Source: Parvibaculum sp.
Lineage (GTDB): Bacteria > Pseudomonadota > Alphaproteobacteria > Parvibaculales > Parvibaculaceae
Assembly (NCBI GenBank): GCA_020062605.1
Contig: JAGUWA010000322.1
Location: 1 to 5,079, forward strand
DNA length: 5,079 nt
Direction: 5' to 3'
Shown: in pieces, positions 4,873-5,079 of the stretch
Layout of the letters: every line of letters begins with the position of its first letter
Position numbering within the stretch: the first letter of the stretch is position 1
Notes under the pieces: model-generated
Databases searched by the model: none
Seen by the model: the letters and a program-made list of their open reading frames with translations, nothing else
Told to the model about the DNA's origin: nothing
Made by a program: the position numbers and the translations under genes

Positions 4873-5079
4873 ATGTCCTTTTCCGACCGTATTGCAGGCT
4901 GGCGCGAAAATCTCCGTCACCGCTGGATGTACCGGCGGGGCGATGGAACGCAGTCTCCGGCGGGTGGGCCAGGTGGCGCGACCGCGCAGGGCGGCGGGAT
5001 CGGGCGCCTTCTGGGCGGGTTGAACAGGCCCGGCATGGGCAGCATGGCGAAGCGCGCCGCCATCGCGATCGCCGTCATC
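4873..5079 (+). CDS. Unrecognised protein, N-terminal 69 residues, probably membrane-anchored
   Basis: The frame is open from the ATG at 4873 to the window edge and has a good ribosome-binding site and a promoter-like region, so it is probably a real gene cut by the window. The first 23 residues are basic and aromatic (MSFSDRIAGWRENLRHRWMY onward). A Gly/Pro/Ala-rich linker follows at about 24-55. Then a positively charged MAKR precedes AAIAIAVI at the edge. That order (basic head, flexible linker, positive charge, hydrophobic run) suggests a cytoplasmic N-terminus followed by a membrane helix. There is no classical signal peptide at the start. In some Rhizobiales I recall a universal stress protein gene after trpS, but this N-terminus does not look like one. 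I assign no function. Confidence 0.7.
   Translation, partial: MSFSDRIAGWRENLRHRWMYRRGDGTQSPAGGPGGATAQGGGIGRLLGGLNRPGMGSMAKRAAIAIAVI

Noticed and set aside
4829..5023. Small plus-strand frame starting at the ATG at 4829
   Set aside because: Its start lies in the promoter palindrome without a Shine-Dalgarno, while the frame from 4873 has one and remains open.
1..5079. tRNA, rRNA, CRISPR array, transposase gene, integrase or replication origin
   Set aside because: I looked on both strands and saw no cloverleaf, regularly spaced repeat array or such coding region; only small intergenic repeats are present.

Overview
The window looks like chromosomal DNA of a GC-rich alphaproteobacterium, probably of the Rhizobiales type. 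The evidence is strong G/C preference at third codon positions and the gene set glnD, murJ, trpS in that order on one strand, an arrangement I recall as common in that group. I cannot name the species from the sequence. Almost everything is housekeeping, with one small accessory insert and several structured intergenic stretches.

Layout: (1) Positions 1-1139 (+) carry the 3' part of glnD, the PII uridylyltransferase/uridylyl-removing enzyme, with the end of its HD domain and both ACT domains. (2) Positions 1140-1271 hold a GC-rich palindromic element with nested and alternative hairpins plus an 11-bp tandem duplication, lying between convergent genes. (3) Positions 1272-1821 (-) hold an intact type II toxin-antitoxin pair: a RelE toxin with all its catalytic positions and a StbD/YefM-type antitoxin whose end resembles RelB. 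They overlap by 11 bp. (4) Positions 1822-2016 are a divergent, partly AT-rich control region. It contains a good promoter and ribosome-binding site for the toxin-antitoxin pair, operator-like repeats, and no convincing murJ promoter. (5) Positions 2017-3558 (+) are murJ, the lipid II flippase. (6) Positions 3559-3763 hold mutually exclusive hairpins built from three GGGGACA modules, then an 11-bp-periodic array resembling a Pho box, then a possible trpS promoter. (7) Positions 3764-4771 (+) are trpS. (8) From 4873 (+) a new gene begins with its own promoter-like sequence, a palindrome over the -10 and a clear ribosome-binding site. It runs off the window and I do not recognise it.

How it fits together: GlnD senses nitrogen status through glutamine, MurJ supplies the cell wall with lipid II, and TrpRS charges tRNA-Trp. 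They share no pathway; what links them is conserved order. The toxin-antitoxin cassette, on the opposite strand and with an AT-rich control region, interrupts that order and separates murJ from glnD transcriptionally. I see no clearly new multi-gene system. The points most worth checking are the Pho-box-like array and switchable hairpins before trpS, the toxin-antitoxin insertion, and the palindrome over the -10 of the last gene.
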